NCBI RefSeq assembly: GCF_003751385.1
Contig: NZ_RJVA01000010.1
Span: 372,001-436,000 of the forward strand
Length of the DNA: 64,000 nucleotides
Direction of reading: 5' to 3'
Source of the DNA: Desulfosoma caldarium
Lineage (GTDB): Bacteria; Desulfobacterota; Syntrophobacteria; Syntrophobacterales; DSM-9756
The notes beneath the pieces are model-generated. The model ran no database searches. It saw only the letters and a program-made list of their open reading frames with translations, and was not told the origin of the DNA. Shown in pieces: positions 25,449 to 34,309 of this stretch (positions within the stretch are counted from its first letter, which is position 1; every line of letters starts with the position of its first letter). The position numbers were made by a program, and so were the translations under genes.

Positions 25449-26015
25449 ATGAAAAACGGCCAAAACTTTCTGAAGATTCAGGCACAGAGCGATCCCGACT
25501 TTGTGCGCCGCGTCGAAGAGTCCAGCGGTCAGCGGATTTCTTTTTGTTACCAGTGCGGCAACTGCACCGCCAGCTGCGCCTTTACGGGCGATTACGATTT
25601 TCCCGTCAACCAGGTCATGCGGTTGGTGCAGTTGGGCCAACAGGACACCGTGCTTCATTGTCGAGCCATCTGGCTGTGCGGCCAATGTCAGGCCTGCACG
25701 GTCCGGTGCCCGTGCACCATCGACGTGGCACGGGTCATGGCAACGCTTCGATTCATGGCTCTGGAAAAGGGCTGTGTGGCCGACAAGAACGTCAAGCGCT
25801 TTGCCGAGGAGTTCTTGCGGTCGGTGTCCATTTTCGGGCGCGTTTTTGAAAGCGGCCTTCTTGCCGCCTACAAGGCCCGCTCGGGAATGCTCCTTGCCGA
25901 TGTGGGTCTGGCGCCTGAACTTTTCAAAAGAGGCAAGCTCAGCTTTGTGCCTCATCGCATTCCAGGACGTCGCCACGTGGCCGCATTGGTGAAGCGCTTT
26001 GCGAATGTTCCGTGA
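25449..26015 (+). CDS. hdrC: Heterodisulfide reductase subunit C-like protein
   Basis: The 188-residue protein carries two four-Cys motifs, CYQCGNCTASCAF near residue 33 and CGQCQACTVRCPC near residue 77, for two [4Fe-4S] clusters, as in HdrC. HdrC passes electrons from HdrA to the catalytic HdrB. The gene begins the hdrCBA-floxDCBA cluster, with hdrB 28 bases downstream. In sulfate reducers this complex is thought to act on a thiol/disulfide carrier such as DsrC rather than on the methanogen heterodisulfide. Confidence 0.93.
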   Translation: MKNGQNFLKIQAQSDPDFVRRVEESSGQRISFCYQCGNCTASCAFTGDYDFPVNQVMRLVQLGQQDTVLHCRAIWLCGQCQACTVRCPCTIDVARVMATLRFMALEKGCVADKNVKRFAEEFLRSVSIFGRVFESGLLAAYKARSGMLLADVGLAPELFKRGKLSFVPHRIPGRRHVAALVKRFANVP

Positions 26016-26043
26016 GCCCCCTTTATGCGTTCTCAGGTGATGT

Positions 26044-26973
26044 ATGCTCATGAACGATCCCGTTGCCTACTACCCTGGATGTTCCCTGGAAGGCCTGGCC
26101 GTGGAATACGACTTATCCACCCGCAGCGTTTGCCACGCCCTCGGCCTTTCGCTCGTGGAATTGGAAGACTGGAACTGTTGCGGCTCGACTCCGGCATCCC
26201 TTTACGATCCGATGTTGTCCGCGACCCTTGCCGGACGCAATCTCCTTTTGGCTCAAAGGGCCCGCCTGAAAACCGTCATGACCCCTTGCCCCGGCTGCCT
26301 GAAAGCCCTCAAAGGGGCCATCAAGGCCCATGCCCTGCACTCTGAGGCCTTTGAAGAGGCCCTTGGGCATCCATACGAGGGCACGGTGCGCGCCGTCTCC
26401 GTCCTGCAGCTTCTTTACGAAAAGGTGGGTCCGAACACCTTGGCGCACGCCGTACGATGGCCTTTGGATGGCCTCTCGGTGGTCCCCTACTACGGATGCC
26501 TTTTGACGCGGCCTGAAAGATCGGCTCAGTTTGACGACCCGGAAAACCCCGTCTCCATGGACCTTCTTTTGGAAGCTCTGGGATGTGTCGTGCCCCACTT
26601 TCCTTTCAAGACGGAGTGCTGCGGTGCCACATCGGGCATCACGCGTGCCGATGTGGTGGCCCGCCTCTCGGGTCGCCTTTTGGACATGGCACGCCGCTCG
26701 GGCGCGCAGGCCATCGTCGTGGCCTGCCCCTTGTGCCAGCAGAACCTGGACCTCAGGCAGGCCCAGGCGGAAAAGGCCATGAGGTCTCGCTTCGGTCTGC
26801 CGGTCCTGTACCTGACCCAAATCATCGGGTGGGCTCTCGGGCTTCCCGAACAGGATCTGGGGTTGGGAAAGCTCGTGGTGTCTCCCTTTGGGGTTCTTCC
26901 TGTGCGGAACCGTCGGGAGCCATCGCATTCGGAATGTGTCGAAAACCGTGGATCCCCGCTTTCACGGGGATGA
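26044..26973 (+). CDS. hdrB: Heterodisulfide reductase subunit B-like protein
   Basis: The 309-residue protein has two CCG domains: YYPGCSLEG...WNCCGST...CPGC in the first half and PYYGCLL...TECCGATSG...CPLCQQN in the second, the ligand sets for the noncubane [4Fe-4S] clusters that reduce disulfides. The ATG at 26044 follows AGGTG. The last twenty or so residues, from about PVRNRREPS onward, do not look like HdrB and include sequence from a palindromic repeat (26945-26980) that also supplies the stop codon. The following hdrA starts after 75 bases. Confidence 0.92.
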   Translation: MLMNDPVAYYPGCSLEGLAVEYDLSTRSVCHALGLSLVELEDWNCCGSTPASLYDPMLSATLAGRNLLLAQRARLKTVMTPCPGCLKALKGAIKAHALHSEAFEEALGHPYEGTVRAVSVLQLLYEKVGPNTLAHAVRWPLDGLSVVPYYGCLLTRPERSAQFDDPENPVSMDLLLEALGCVVPHFPFKTECCGATSGITRADVVARLSGRLLDMARRSGAQAIVVACPLCQQNLDLRQAQAEKAMRSRFGLPVLYLTQIIGWALGLPEQDLGLGKLVVSPFGVLPVRNRREPSHSECVENRGSPLSRG

Positions 26974-26980
26974 CCCAAGG
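26945..26980. repeat. Palindromic REP-like repeat at the hdrB 3' end
   Basis: ATCCCCG-CTTTCA-CGGGGAT is a perfect seven-base-pair hairpin within GTGGATCCCCGCTTTCACGG. It has the look of the widespread TGGATTCCCGCTTTCGCGGG dispersed repeats of proteobacteria. It covers the last codons and TGA stop of hdrB. Confidence 0.6.
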
Positions 26981-27048
26981 GACGTGAAACGGCATATCGG
27001 GAAAGTTATCTCGCCGACCATTGTGGACCGTGAATTAAAGGAACCCTC

Positions 27049-29007
27049 ATGCGCATTGGTGTTTTTGTCTGCCGCTGCGGCACCAACATCGCCGGCACCG
27101 TCGACACGCAACACGTGGCGGCCGAGGCCTTGACCTGGCCCGACGTGGTTTACGCCACGGAGCTTCTGTACACCTGCTCCGAACCCGGCCAAAAGGAGAT
27201 TCAAAACGCCGTCGTGACCCACGGATTGCAGGGCGTGGTGGTGGCCGCCTGTTCCCCGCGCATGCACGAACTTACCTTTCGGCGTGCCGTGGAAAAAGCG
27301 GGACTCAACCGCTACATGCTGGAAATGGCCAACATTCGAGAGCATGTGTCCTGGATCGGCACGGACAAGAGCGTCAACACGCGCAAGGCAGCCGATCTGG
27401 TGCGCATGGCCGTGGCAAAAGTGCGGCGCAACGAACCCCTTTTCGGCTCCCAGGTTCCCCTCACCAAACGGGTCATGGTCATCGGAGGCGGTGTCGCGGG
27501 CATTCAGGCCGCTTTGGATTGCGCCGACGCGGGCCTGGAAGTGGTCCTGGTGGAACGGGAAGCCACCATCGGCGGCAAGATGGCCAAGCTGGACAAGACC
27601 TTCCCCACCATCGACTGCTCCTCGTGCATTCTCGGCCCCAAGATGGTCGATGTGGCCCAAAAGGAAAACATCACGCTGCACACCTTTACGGAAGTGGAAT
27701 CCCTGAGCGGCACCATCGGCAACTTCACGGTCGCGTTGCGGAAAAAAGCCACCTACGTGGATTGGAGTGCCTGCACGGGCTGCGGCGTGTGCATGGCAAA
27801 ATGCCCGGCCAAGAAAAACCCCGATCCCTTCAACGAGGGTTTGGGGACGGCTTCAGCCATTCGCATTCCCTTTCCCCAAGCCATTCCCAAGAAGGCCCAC
27901 ATTGACAAGGAAGCCTGCCGCTATTTCAAGACAGGCAAGTGCCGAGTGTGCCAAAAAATCTGCCCGGTGCATGCGGTCCACTTTGATATGGAGGATCGCC
28001 ACATCACGGAAAATGTGGGAGCCATCATCGTGGCCACAGGCTACGACCTTTTCAATCCCATAGCTTATGGAGAATACGGCGCCGGCCGATATGCGGACGT
28101 GATCAACACCATGCAGTTCGAACGCATCCTCAGCGCCTCCGGTCCTTACGGCGGCCATATTCGGCGCCCTTCCGACGGACGGGAGCCTCGGGACATCGTC
28201 TTCGTGGGCTGCGTGGGATCCCGGGACAAGTCCGTGAACAGACCTTACTGTTCCGCCGTGTGCTGCATGGTCATGGCCAAGCAGGCCATTCTGGCGCGGG
28301 ATCACATTCCCGAGGCGCGATGCTACGTGTTCTACATGGACATTCGAGCTCCCGGAAAAAATTACGATGAGTTCGTTCGCCGCGCCGTGGAAGACTATGG
28401 GGTTCAGTACATTCGAGGACGCGTGGGCAAGATTTATCCCTTGGGCGATCGGCTGGTAGTTCAAGGGGCCGACACGCTTCTTGGCGCGCAAGTGGAAGTG
28501 GAAGCCGATTTGGTGGTCCTGGCCACGGGCATGGAACCTTCTCACGGCGCGCAGGACTTGGCTGAAAAACTGCGTATTTCCTGCGATGCGCACGGCTTTT
28601 TCATGGAAGGCCATCCCAAGCTGAAGCCCGTGGAAACCAACACCGCCGGGATTTACCTGGCCGGCACGTGCCAAGGACCAAAGGACATTCCTGCTTCGGT
28701 GGCGCAAGGAAGCGCTGCCGCAGCCAAGGTCTTGGCTCTATTCGCCCGCGACAGCATCACCACCGACCCGCAAACCGCCGGCGTGCTGGAAAGGGCGTGC
28801 ATCGGATGCGGCAAGTGCCTGAGCGTCTGCCCCTTTGGCGCCATAGAGTGGAAGTCGCTTCGGGACGGTTCCAGAAAAGCTCATGTGCTGGATACGGTCT
28901 GCCAAGGCTGCGGTCTGTGCAACGCCACGTGTCCCTCAAAGGCCGTGCAGCTCAAACACTTTACGGACGACCAAATCCTGGCCGAATTGGAGGCGTTGTG
29001 TGCGTGA
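27049..29007 (+). CDS. hdrA: Heterodisulfide reductase subunit A-like flavoprotein
   Basis: The 652-residue protein is the FAD-containing electron-bifurcating subunit. The N-terminal MRIGVFVCRCGTNIAG and CSPRMHELTFR are the HdrA start, VIGGGVAGIQAAL near residue 145 is the FAD-binding motif, and the GCVGSRDKS...YCSAVCCM block holds the HdrA cluster cysteines. Ferredoxin-type motifs are CTGCGVCMAKCPAKKNP, CRVCQKICPVHAV, CIGCGKCLSVCPF and CQGCGLCNATCPS. Family knowledge says it splits electron pairs between ferredoxin and a disulfide. Its end overlaps floxD by eight bases. Confidence 0.95.
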   Translation: MRIGVFVCRCGTNIAGTVDTQHVAAEALTWPDVVYATELLYTCSEPGQKEIQNAVVTHGLQGVVVAACSPRMHELTFRRAVEKAGLNRYMLEMANIREHVSWIGTDKSVNTRKAADLVRMAVAKVRRNEPLFGSQVPLTKRVMVIGGGVAGIQAALDCADAGLEVVLVEREATIGGKMAKLDKTFPTIDCSSCILGPKMVDVAQKENITLHTFTEVESLSGTIGNFTVALRKKATYVDWSACTGCGVCMAKCPAKKNPDPFNEGLGTASAIRIPFPQAIPKKAHIDKEACRYFKTGKCRVCQKICPVHAVHFDMEDRHITENVGAIIVATGYDLFNPIAYGEYGAGRYADVINTMQFERILSASGPYGGHIRRPSDGREPRDIVFVGCVGSRDKSVNRPYCSAVCCMVMAKQAILARDHIPEARCYVFYMDIRAPGKNYDEFVRRAVEDYGVQYIRGRVGKIYPLGDRLVVQGADTLLGAQVEVEADLVVLATGMEPSHGAQDLAEKLRISCDAHGFFMEGHPKLKPVETNTAGIYLAGTCQGPKDIPASVAQGSAAAAKVLALFARDSITTDPQTAGVLERACIGCGKCLSVCPFGAIEWKSLRDGSRKAHVLDTVCQGCGLCNATCPSKAVQLKHFTDDQILAELEALCA

Positions 29008-29452
29008 CGAGGCCCTGAACATCACAAACCAAACCGAGGCTTCCCTTCGCATCGTCGGATTCCTGTGCAATTGGTGCTCTTACGGTGGGGCGGACACGGC
29101 CGGCGTGTGCCGATTTCGCCAGCCGCCTCTGCTGCGCATCGTTCGCATTCCCTGCACAGGACGCATGGACCCTTTGTTCGTCATCAAGGCGCTGGCGCAG
29201 GGCGCCGACGGGGTTCTGGTCTCCGGCTGCCATCCCAAGGACTGCCATTACGCCGTGGGAAATTTATACGCACGGCGCCGGCTGGAAATGGTCGGACGCT
29301 TTTTGCCCTTCATCGGCATCGACCCGAGGCGGTTTCGCTTCACGTGGGTATCCGCCTCCGAAGGCCAACGCTGGCAGCAGGTGGTGACGGAGTTTTCTGA
29401 GGTCATCGAAAAACTTGGGCCCAACCCCGGCCTTCGGTCCCATGCCGGGTGA
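29000..29452 (+). CDS. floxD: MvhD-like [2Fe-2S] protein, FloxD
   Basis: The 150-residue product is an MvhD/FrhD-type protein with LCNWCSYGGADTAGVCR, IPCTGRMDPLFVIKAL and SGCHPKDCHYAVGN, the Cys pattern for its cluster. It links HdrA to its electron donor. The GTG start at 29000 lies inside the hdrA stop region with GGAGG six bases upstream, giving translational coupling. In Desulfovibrio the same gene follows hdrA and is called floxD. Confidence 0.9.
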   Translation: MRDEALNITNQTEASLRIVGFLCNWCSYGGADTAGVCRFRQPPLLRIVRIPCTGRMDPLFVIKALAQGADGVLVSGCHPKDCHYAVGNLYARRRLEMVGRFLPFIGIDPRRFRFTWVSASEGQRWQQVVTEFSEVIEKLGPNPGLRSHAG

Positions 29453-29477
29453 TTTTCCCGAGAGGTTTCGAGAAGAC

Positions 29478-30428
29478 ATGAACACGCTCCAATCCATTGT
29501 GGAATCCATTTGGGATCAGGTGGATGTGGTCTTGGGCTGGCGCGTCGGTTACGATCCGCTACATCCGGTGCCGACCTTTGTTCGAGACCGCAAGGACATC
29601 GCGTCCCTCATCTGGAATCCTCTGTGCGCACCCAACCTTTCCGTGTTCTTGGCAAAATTTTTTCGCACCGCGTCTCAAAGGGATAAAAAAATCGGCATTC
29701 TGGCCAAGGGCTGTGACAGCCGCTCCCTGACGGCCCTCATTCAGGAAGGGCTCGTGGACCGAGATCGCCTGCTCATTGTGGGCCTGACCTGCCCGGGCAC
29801 CGTGGACCCGGACGCCTTGGCGGCGGCCAGAACCCAATCCGGCCCCATCACCGCCGTCGCCTTTGCCAACGGCATGGTGGAAATCACCTCCGCCGACGGC
29901 GTGGAATGCGTGCCCCTGGACCGGGTTATCGAACGGCGCTGTCAGCGATGTCGCCACGCCCATCCCGTGCTCTACGATGTGGTACTGCACGATTTCGAGC
30001 CCAGACCCGTGCCAAAAGACCCCTTTGCTCACGTTGAAGCGCTGGAAAACCAGAGTCTAGAAGCTCGCAAGGCTTTTTGGCTCAAGGAACTGGAACGCTG
30101 CCTTCGCTGCTACGCCTGCCGCAATGCCTGCCCTTTGTGCGTGTGCCAAGATCATTGCCTTGCCGAATCGCGCACGCCCAAGTGGGTCACCCAAAAGGAC
30201 ACCGTAGCCGACAAATTCTTGTTTCACATGATCCATACCCTGCACCTGGCGGGCCGATGCACCGAATGCGGGGAGTGTGAACGGGCGTGTCCCATGAAAA
30301 TCCCCGTTGGATTGCTGAAGGAAAAAACGGCCCAAATAGCCATGGATCTATGGCACTACGAATCCGGGACTGACCCGGGCGCTCGGCCGCCTTTGCTCAG
30401 CTACGACGCCTCGGTCACCGGCATCTGA
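29478..30428 (+). CDS. floxC: Iron-sulfur protein FloxC
   Basis: The 316-residue protein has an N-terminal domain with KGCDSRSLTALIQEG and VGLTCPGTVD and a C-terminal pair of Fe-S motifs, CLRCYACRNACPLCVCQDHC near residue 210 and CTECGECERACPM near residue 265. It is the FloxC position of the hdrCBA-floxDCBA order. The ATG at 29478 is preferred because GAGAAG precedes it; an ATG at 29442 and a TTG at 29415 are possible but lack sites. It would carry electrons between the NAD(P)H-oxidising FloxA and FloxD/HdrA. Confidence 0.85.
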   Translation: MNTLQSIVESIWDQVDVVLGWRVGYDPLHPVPTFVRDRKDIASLIWNPLCAPNLSVFLAKFFRTASQRDKKIGILAKGCDSRSLTALIQEGLVDRDRLLIVGLTCPGTVDPDALAAARTQSGPITAVAFANGMVEITSADGVECVPLDRVIERRCQRCRHAHPVLYDVVLHDFEPRPVPKDPFAHVEALENQSLEARKAFWLKELERCLRCYACRNACPLCVCQDHCLAESRTPKWVTQKDTVADKFLFHMIHTLHLAGRCTECGECERACPMKIPVGLLKEKTAQIAMDLWHYESGTDPGARPPLLSYDASVTGI

Positions 30429-30467
30429 AATCTTGTGTCCCCATGACGAACGGAATGTGAAACGGCT

Positions 30468-31529
30468 ATGAACAACGCATCCTTTGTCTCCCATGCCGAG
30501 CTTGCCGATCTTCTCCGTCGCCTGTCGGAACAGGCCGAAGTGTGGGTCCCCACCCGGCAGGCCATGACCCCTCATCGGCCCATGTTCAGGCCTTTTCAGG
30601 CGGGCATGGACCTGGATTTTCAGCCCATGCCCGTCACGTCCGCCAAAGGCGTGCTTTTTCCCCAAGGGGAAGAGCTCCTGAAGTTTCGCAAGGAAAAATC
30701 ACTTTCCGAGGCAACCGTCACAACACTGCTATGGGAAGATCCGGCCGTTTTCCGCCCGACTATCGTGTTCGGATGTCGGCCCTGTGATGCGCGGGGATTT
30801 TTGGTCTTTGATCGCGCCTTTCTTCAGGGTTCTTTTGTGGACCCGTTTTACAAGGCCCGGCGAGACAAGAACCTCGTGGTCTCCATGGTCTGTCCCGAGC
30901 CAGATGCGGCCTGCTTTTGCGGCGCCGTGGGCAGTCATCCGGCGGATACGGAGGGCAGTGACGTGCAGATGATTCCCGTCAAGGAAGGCTATGTGTTGCA
31001 CGGTCTAACCGAAAAGGGGCAAGAATTTTTGAAAAATGTTGAAAACACTCCATCGCAAGCCCAGCAAGAGGAAGCGCGCCAGGTGTGGACATCGGCGCAG
31101 GGCTCAGTCGACTCAGGCGCGTCTTTAACAGACGATGCGCAGCATTTTTTCAAACGCTTTGCCGATACCGCCTTTTGGCGTTTCCACACGGAGCGATGCC
31201 TGAGCTGCGGTGTGTGCACGTATCTTTGCCCCACCTGTTATTGCTTTACCCTCACCGACGAAACCAACGGGGTGCACGGGGAGCGCCTTCGTTCCTGGGA
31301 TGCCTGCATGTTTCATCACTTTACTCAAGAAGCCAGCGGCCATAATCCGCGGCCCACCAAGGCCGAACGGTTTCGCAATCGAGTGGGCCACAAGTTCAGC
31401 TATTTTCCCGAAAAGCACGGCCGGTTCGCCTGCTGCGGCTGTGGTCGCTGTCTCCGCCACTGCCCCGTGGGCATGGACATTCGCGCCATTGTGCGGGCCT
31501 TGGGTGAATCGGAGGAGGTTCATGACTAG
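30468..31529 (+). CDS. floxB: Iron-sulfur protein FloxB (sulfhydrogenase beta-like)
   Basis: The 353-residue product has the GCRPCDARGFLVFDRAF and VCPEPDAACFC motifs of the sulfhydrogenase beta-subunit family and two ferredoxin-type motifs, CLSCGVCTYLCPTCYC near residue 245 and CCGCGRCLRHCPVGMD near residue 323. It lies between floxC and floxA, and its end overlaps floxA by eight bases. Role: internal electron transfer in the Flox module. Confidence 0.9.
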   Translation: MNNASFVSHAELADLLRRLSEQAEVWVPTRQAMTPHRPMFRPFQAGMDLDFQPMPVTSAKGVLFPQGEELLKFRKEKSLSEATVTTLLWEDPAVFRPTIVFGCRPCDARGFLVFDRAFLQGSFVDPFYKARRDKNLVVSMVCPEPDAACFCGAVGSHPADTEGSDVQMIPVKEGYVLHGLTEKGQEFLKNVENTPSQAQQEEARQVWTSAQGSVDSGASLTDDAQHFFKRFADTAFWRFHTERCLSCGVCTYLCPTCYCFTLTDETNGVHGERLRSWDACMFHHFTQEASGHNPRPTKAERFRNRVGHKFSYFPEKHGRFACCGCGRCLRHCPVGMDIRAIVRALGESEEVHD

Positions 31530-32364
31530 AACGCAGCTCAAAGAACACCCCTATCGGCCGCACTTGGCCGTCATTAAGGAGATCATTCAAGAAACACCTA
31601 CCATTCGCACTTTTCGTCTCACATGGAAAGACCCGGCAGTCTCGGCGCATTTTTCCTTTCAGCCGGGACAGGTGGGACAGCTTTCCGCCTTTGGTGTCGG
31701 CGAATCCACGTTCGTCATCAATTCTCCGCCCACCCGCAGAGAATACCTTCAGTTCAGCGTCATGCGCACGGGGGAAGTCACACGAGCCCTGCACCAGTTG
31801 AACGTGGGCGATACGGTGGGCGTGCGGGCCCCTCTGGGAAACAGCTTTCCGTACACCTCCATGAAAGGCCGGGACATTCTCTTCATCGGCGGCGGTATCG
31901 GTATGGCTCCTCTGCGCACGCTGCTTCTGACTATGATCGACAATCGAGCCGACTTCGGGGACATCACCGTCATTTACGGAGCTCGATCGCCCGAAGACCT
32001 CTGTTACCGCTACGAATTCGACGCATGGCGCGCGGCGCGCGTGAACCTTGTGCTCACCGTGGACCGCGAATTCCCCGGGTGGACAGAAAGGGTAGGATTC
32101 GTGCCGACCATTTTGGCCGAAGAGGCCCCTAATCCCTACAACCGGGTGGCCATCACCTGCGGTCCCCCCATCATGATCAAGTTCGTTTTGGCCGGCCTCA
32201 GGGAATTGGGCTACGAAGACGATCAGATCTACACCACTTTGGAGCGGCGCATGAAATGCGGCATCGGCTTGTGCGGCCGATGCAACATCGGCGGAACATA
32301 TGTGTGCGTGGATGGCCCCGTCTTTTCAGGCACCGCCTTGCGCGCCATGCCTCCGGAACTGTAA
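31522..32364 (+). CDS. floxA: FAD/NAD(P)-binding oxidoreductase FloxA
   Basis: The 280-residue protein belongs to the ferredoxin-NADP reductase/dihydroorotate dehydrogenase electron-transfer family. It has an FAD-binding barrel (FQPGQVGQLSAFGVGESTFV), the nucleotide motif ILFIGGGIGMAPLRTLL, VIYGARSPEDLCYR, and a C-terminal Cys cluster RRMKCGIGLCGRCNIGGTYV for a [2Fe-2S] centre. It is the NAD(P)H entry point of Flox-Hdr. GGAGGAGG precedes the ATG. It ends 31 bases from a convergent gene with no clear terminator. Confidence 0.92.
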   Translation: MTRTQLKEHPYRPHLAVIKEIIQETPTIRTFRLTWKDPAVSAHFSFQPGQVGQLSAFGVGESTFVINSPPTRREYLQFSVMRTGEVTRALHQLNVGDTVGVRAPLGNSFPYTSMKGRDILFIGGGIGMAPLRTLLLTMIDNRADFGDITVIYGARSPEDLCYRYEFDAWRAARVNLVLTVDREFPGWTERVGFVPTILAEEAPNPYNRVAITCGPPIMIKFVLAGLRELGYEDDQIYTTLERRMKCGIGLCGRCNIGGTYVCVDGPVFSGTALRAMPPEL

Positions 32365-32395
32365 CGGGCACGGCCGACGCGGCAGCTTACAGCGT

Positions 32396-33553
32396 TCACT
32401 TTTCCGAAGGGAAAGCTTTGTCGGTGAAGGCGTCGGCTGCCCGCATGGAAGACTGAGAGGTTTTGAGAAGACACAGAGCCCTTTGGGCGGCGTCCAAAAG
32501 CTCAAAGGGTTTTTGCATGGTCGACGTCAACGTGGCCGTGCCGATGCGAGGTTTGATGAGAATGAGCGTTCGACCGTGGCGCAGAGGGGAACGCCGAATG
32601 AGGTCATGAAGCTTTGAGACCAGAATCTTCGCTTCCTGCGCGTCCGCGTAAGGGCACACCACAAGAAATTCCACACTGCCGTAGCGGCCGATAAATTTTT
32701 CGCCGTCCGGAAAGGTGCTGCGCAGCAGTTCCCCCACATGCCGCAGCACCGGATCCACCATGTCCTCGTGTTCCCCCGCCTCGTCCACGAATTCCAGATC
32801 CACGGCAAGCACGGACAGGGCCGCACCGCGTCTTTTGGCGCGTCGGAATTCCCTTTCCAACACGTTGTGAATCTGGAAAAAATTGAGCAGCCCCGTCGGC
32901 CCGTCTCGATCGGACAGGTCCTTCACACGCTCGTACGCCAGGCAGTTGTCCATACAAAGCGCAATCTTGATCCCCATTTGTTCAAGCAGTTCGGTGCCGT
33001 CCCCTGGACGGTAATGCGAAGGATCGGCACAGGCCAGAAGCAGAAAGCCGTAGTTGAGGTCGTGAATCCGCAAAGGCACCAGAGCCGCCGATCCCATGGG
33101 AAAAAACCTTTCGGACAACGATGGCATCCCACCTAAGAGGCACCGTAGAGGCTCTTCGCCCTGAAAGAGCACCGGCGCCAAAAGCTTCTCCGGAACGTCG
33201 CCAAACAATTGGTCTTGCTGAAGGGTCACAATGCACGTGCCCGTGTCGTCTTCCAGGGTCGAACCACTCCCGTTCATGAGTTCGGGAAAGAACCGATCTA
33301 CAAGATCCGGATGGGTGAGGATGAGGGCCACGGCGTCCACAAGAAAGCGGGCTCGAATTTCCCTGAGCAGCTCGGAGGCCAGCCGATCAAAATCGCGCGT
33401 TCGAAACAGCACACGCTCGATTTCCACCATGTGCCGCCAGATCTTTTCGTTGGCCGCTGCCGTGTGAATCAGACGTTCCAGTTCTTCACGAAGACGTTGG
33501 TTTTCTTTGAGCACATCGGCTGAGGACCGCTCTTCTGTTGTCGCCCCGTTCAT
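32396..33553 (-). CDS. DUF484/GAF-like protein with a degenerate GGDEF domain
   Basis: The 385-residue protein starts with a coiled coil (LKENQRLREELERLIHTAA), followed by a GAF-like region of DUF484 type (residues about 40-205) and a C-terminal GGDEF fold (DRDGPTGLLNFFQIHNVLER onward). The active-site GGDEF is replaced by YGSVEF (in FIGRYGSVEFLVVC), so diguanylate cyclase activity is unlikely. It is the last of three minus-strand genes (unknown 639-residue protein, pcm, this). A sensory role in c-di-GMP signalling without synthesis is inference. Confidence 0.82.
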   Translation of the reverse strand: MNGATTEERSSADVLKENQRLREELERLIHTAAANEKIWRHMVEIERVLFRTRDFDRLASELLREIRARFLVDAVALILTHPDLVDRFFPELMNGSGSTLEDDTGTCIVTLQQDQLFGDVPEKLLAPVLFQGEEPLRCLLGGMPSLSERFFPMGSAALVPLRIHDLNYGFLLLACADPSHYRPGDGTELLEQMGIKIALCMDNCLAYERVKDLSDRDGPTGLLNFFQIHNVLEREFRRAKRRGAALSVLAVDLEFVDEAGEHEDMVDPVLRHVGELLRSTFPDGEKFIGRYGSVEFLVVCPYADAQEAKILVSKLHDLIRRSPLRHGRTLILIKPRIGTATLTSTMQKPFELLDAAQRALCLLKTSQSSMRAADAFTDKAFPSEK

Positions 33554-33571
33554 GTGCCACCCTTGATTTTC

Positions 33572-34222
33572 CTATTCTTCCCAGCCCCATTTGCCAATGA
33601 GATCCACGAAACGGCAGCCCCCTAGGCTGCTCTTGCGAATTCCTTCCGGAACCCGTTCCACCAGCACCAGATCCTGACTCAGCCGGTCCCCCACCGGCAC
33701 CACAAGGCGACCTCCCATGACCAATTGATCCACTAAAGGCTGCGGAACCTTGGGCGCGCCCGCGGAAACCAAAATGGCATCAAAAGGTGCCTCCTCAGGC
33801 CAACCCATCGTGCCGTCCCCGACCTTCAGCACCACATTGCGGTACCCAAGCTTTTCCAGAATGTGGCGCGCCTTGTGCAACAAGCTCGGCAACCTCTCGA
33901 TGCTAAACACCCTCTCGGCCAATTCCGCCAGAATAGCCGTCTGGTAGCCGGATCCCGTACCGATTTCCAAGACCTTTTCATGCCCTTGCAACTGCAAGGC
34001 TTCGGTCATGAGGGCCACGATGTAGGGCTGGCTGATGGTCTGCTTATCGCCGATGGGCAGCGGATGGTCCGCATAGGCCTGAGACTGCAGCGCCTCACTG
34101 ACGAAAAGATGCCTGGGCACCTTGCGCATGGCAGCCAACACGCGGGGGTCATAAATCCCCCGGGTGACCAGCTGGGTGTCCACCATCCTGTCGCGAGCTT
34201 TTTGAAAATTATTGTTCATCAT
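33572..34222 (-). CDS. pcm: Protein-L-isoaspartate O-methyltransferase
   Basis: The 216-residue product is a standard Pcm: VPRHLFVSEALQSQAYADHP, GDKQTISQPYIVALMTEAL, and the SAM motif VLEIGTGSGYQTAILAEL near residue 85. It methylates damaged aspartyl residues for repair. The start is one of two adjacent ATG codons (34222 or 34219), with no strong ribosome site. It lies 18 bases before the degenerate GGDEF gene and 87 bases after the 639-residue unknown gene. Confidence 0.94.
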   Translation of the reverse strand: MMNNNFQKARDRMVDTQLVTRGIYDPRVLAAMRKVPRHLFVSEALQSQAYADHPLPIGDKQTISQPYIVALMTEALQLQGHEKVLEIGTGSGYQTAILAELAERVFSIERLPSLLHKARHILEKLGYRNVVLKVGDGTMGWPEEAPFDAILVSAGAPKVPQPLVDQLVMGGRLVVPVGDRLSQDLVLVERVPEGIRKSSLGGCRFVDLIGKWGWEE

Positions 34223-34309
34223 TCCACGAGTGTTATGTCAGGCTAAAAAAATACACGTTAACGCTTAGAACTAACTGAAAATTAAGTCAATTCCTTTTTC
34301 CATAGCCCT

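Noticed and set aside
24308-25450. Minus-strand frame opposite the GAF gene
   Set aside because: The GAF motifs and ribosome site are on the plus strand and the operon context supports it.
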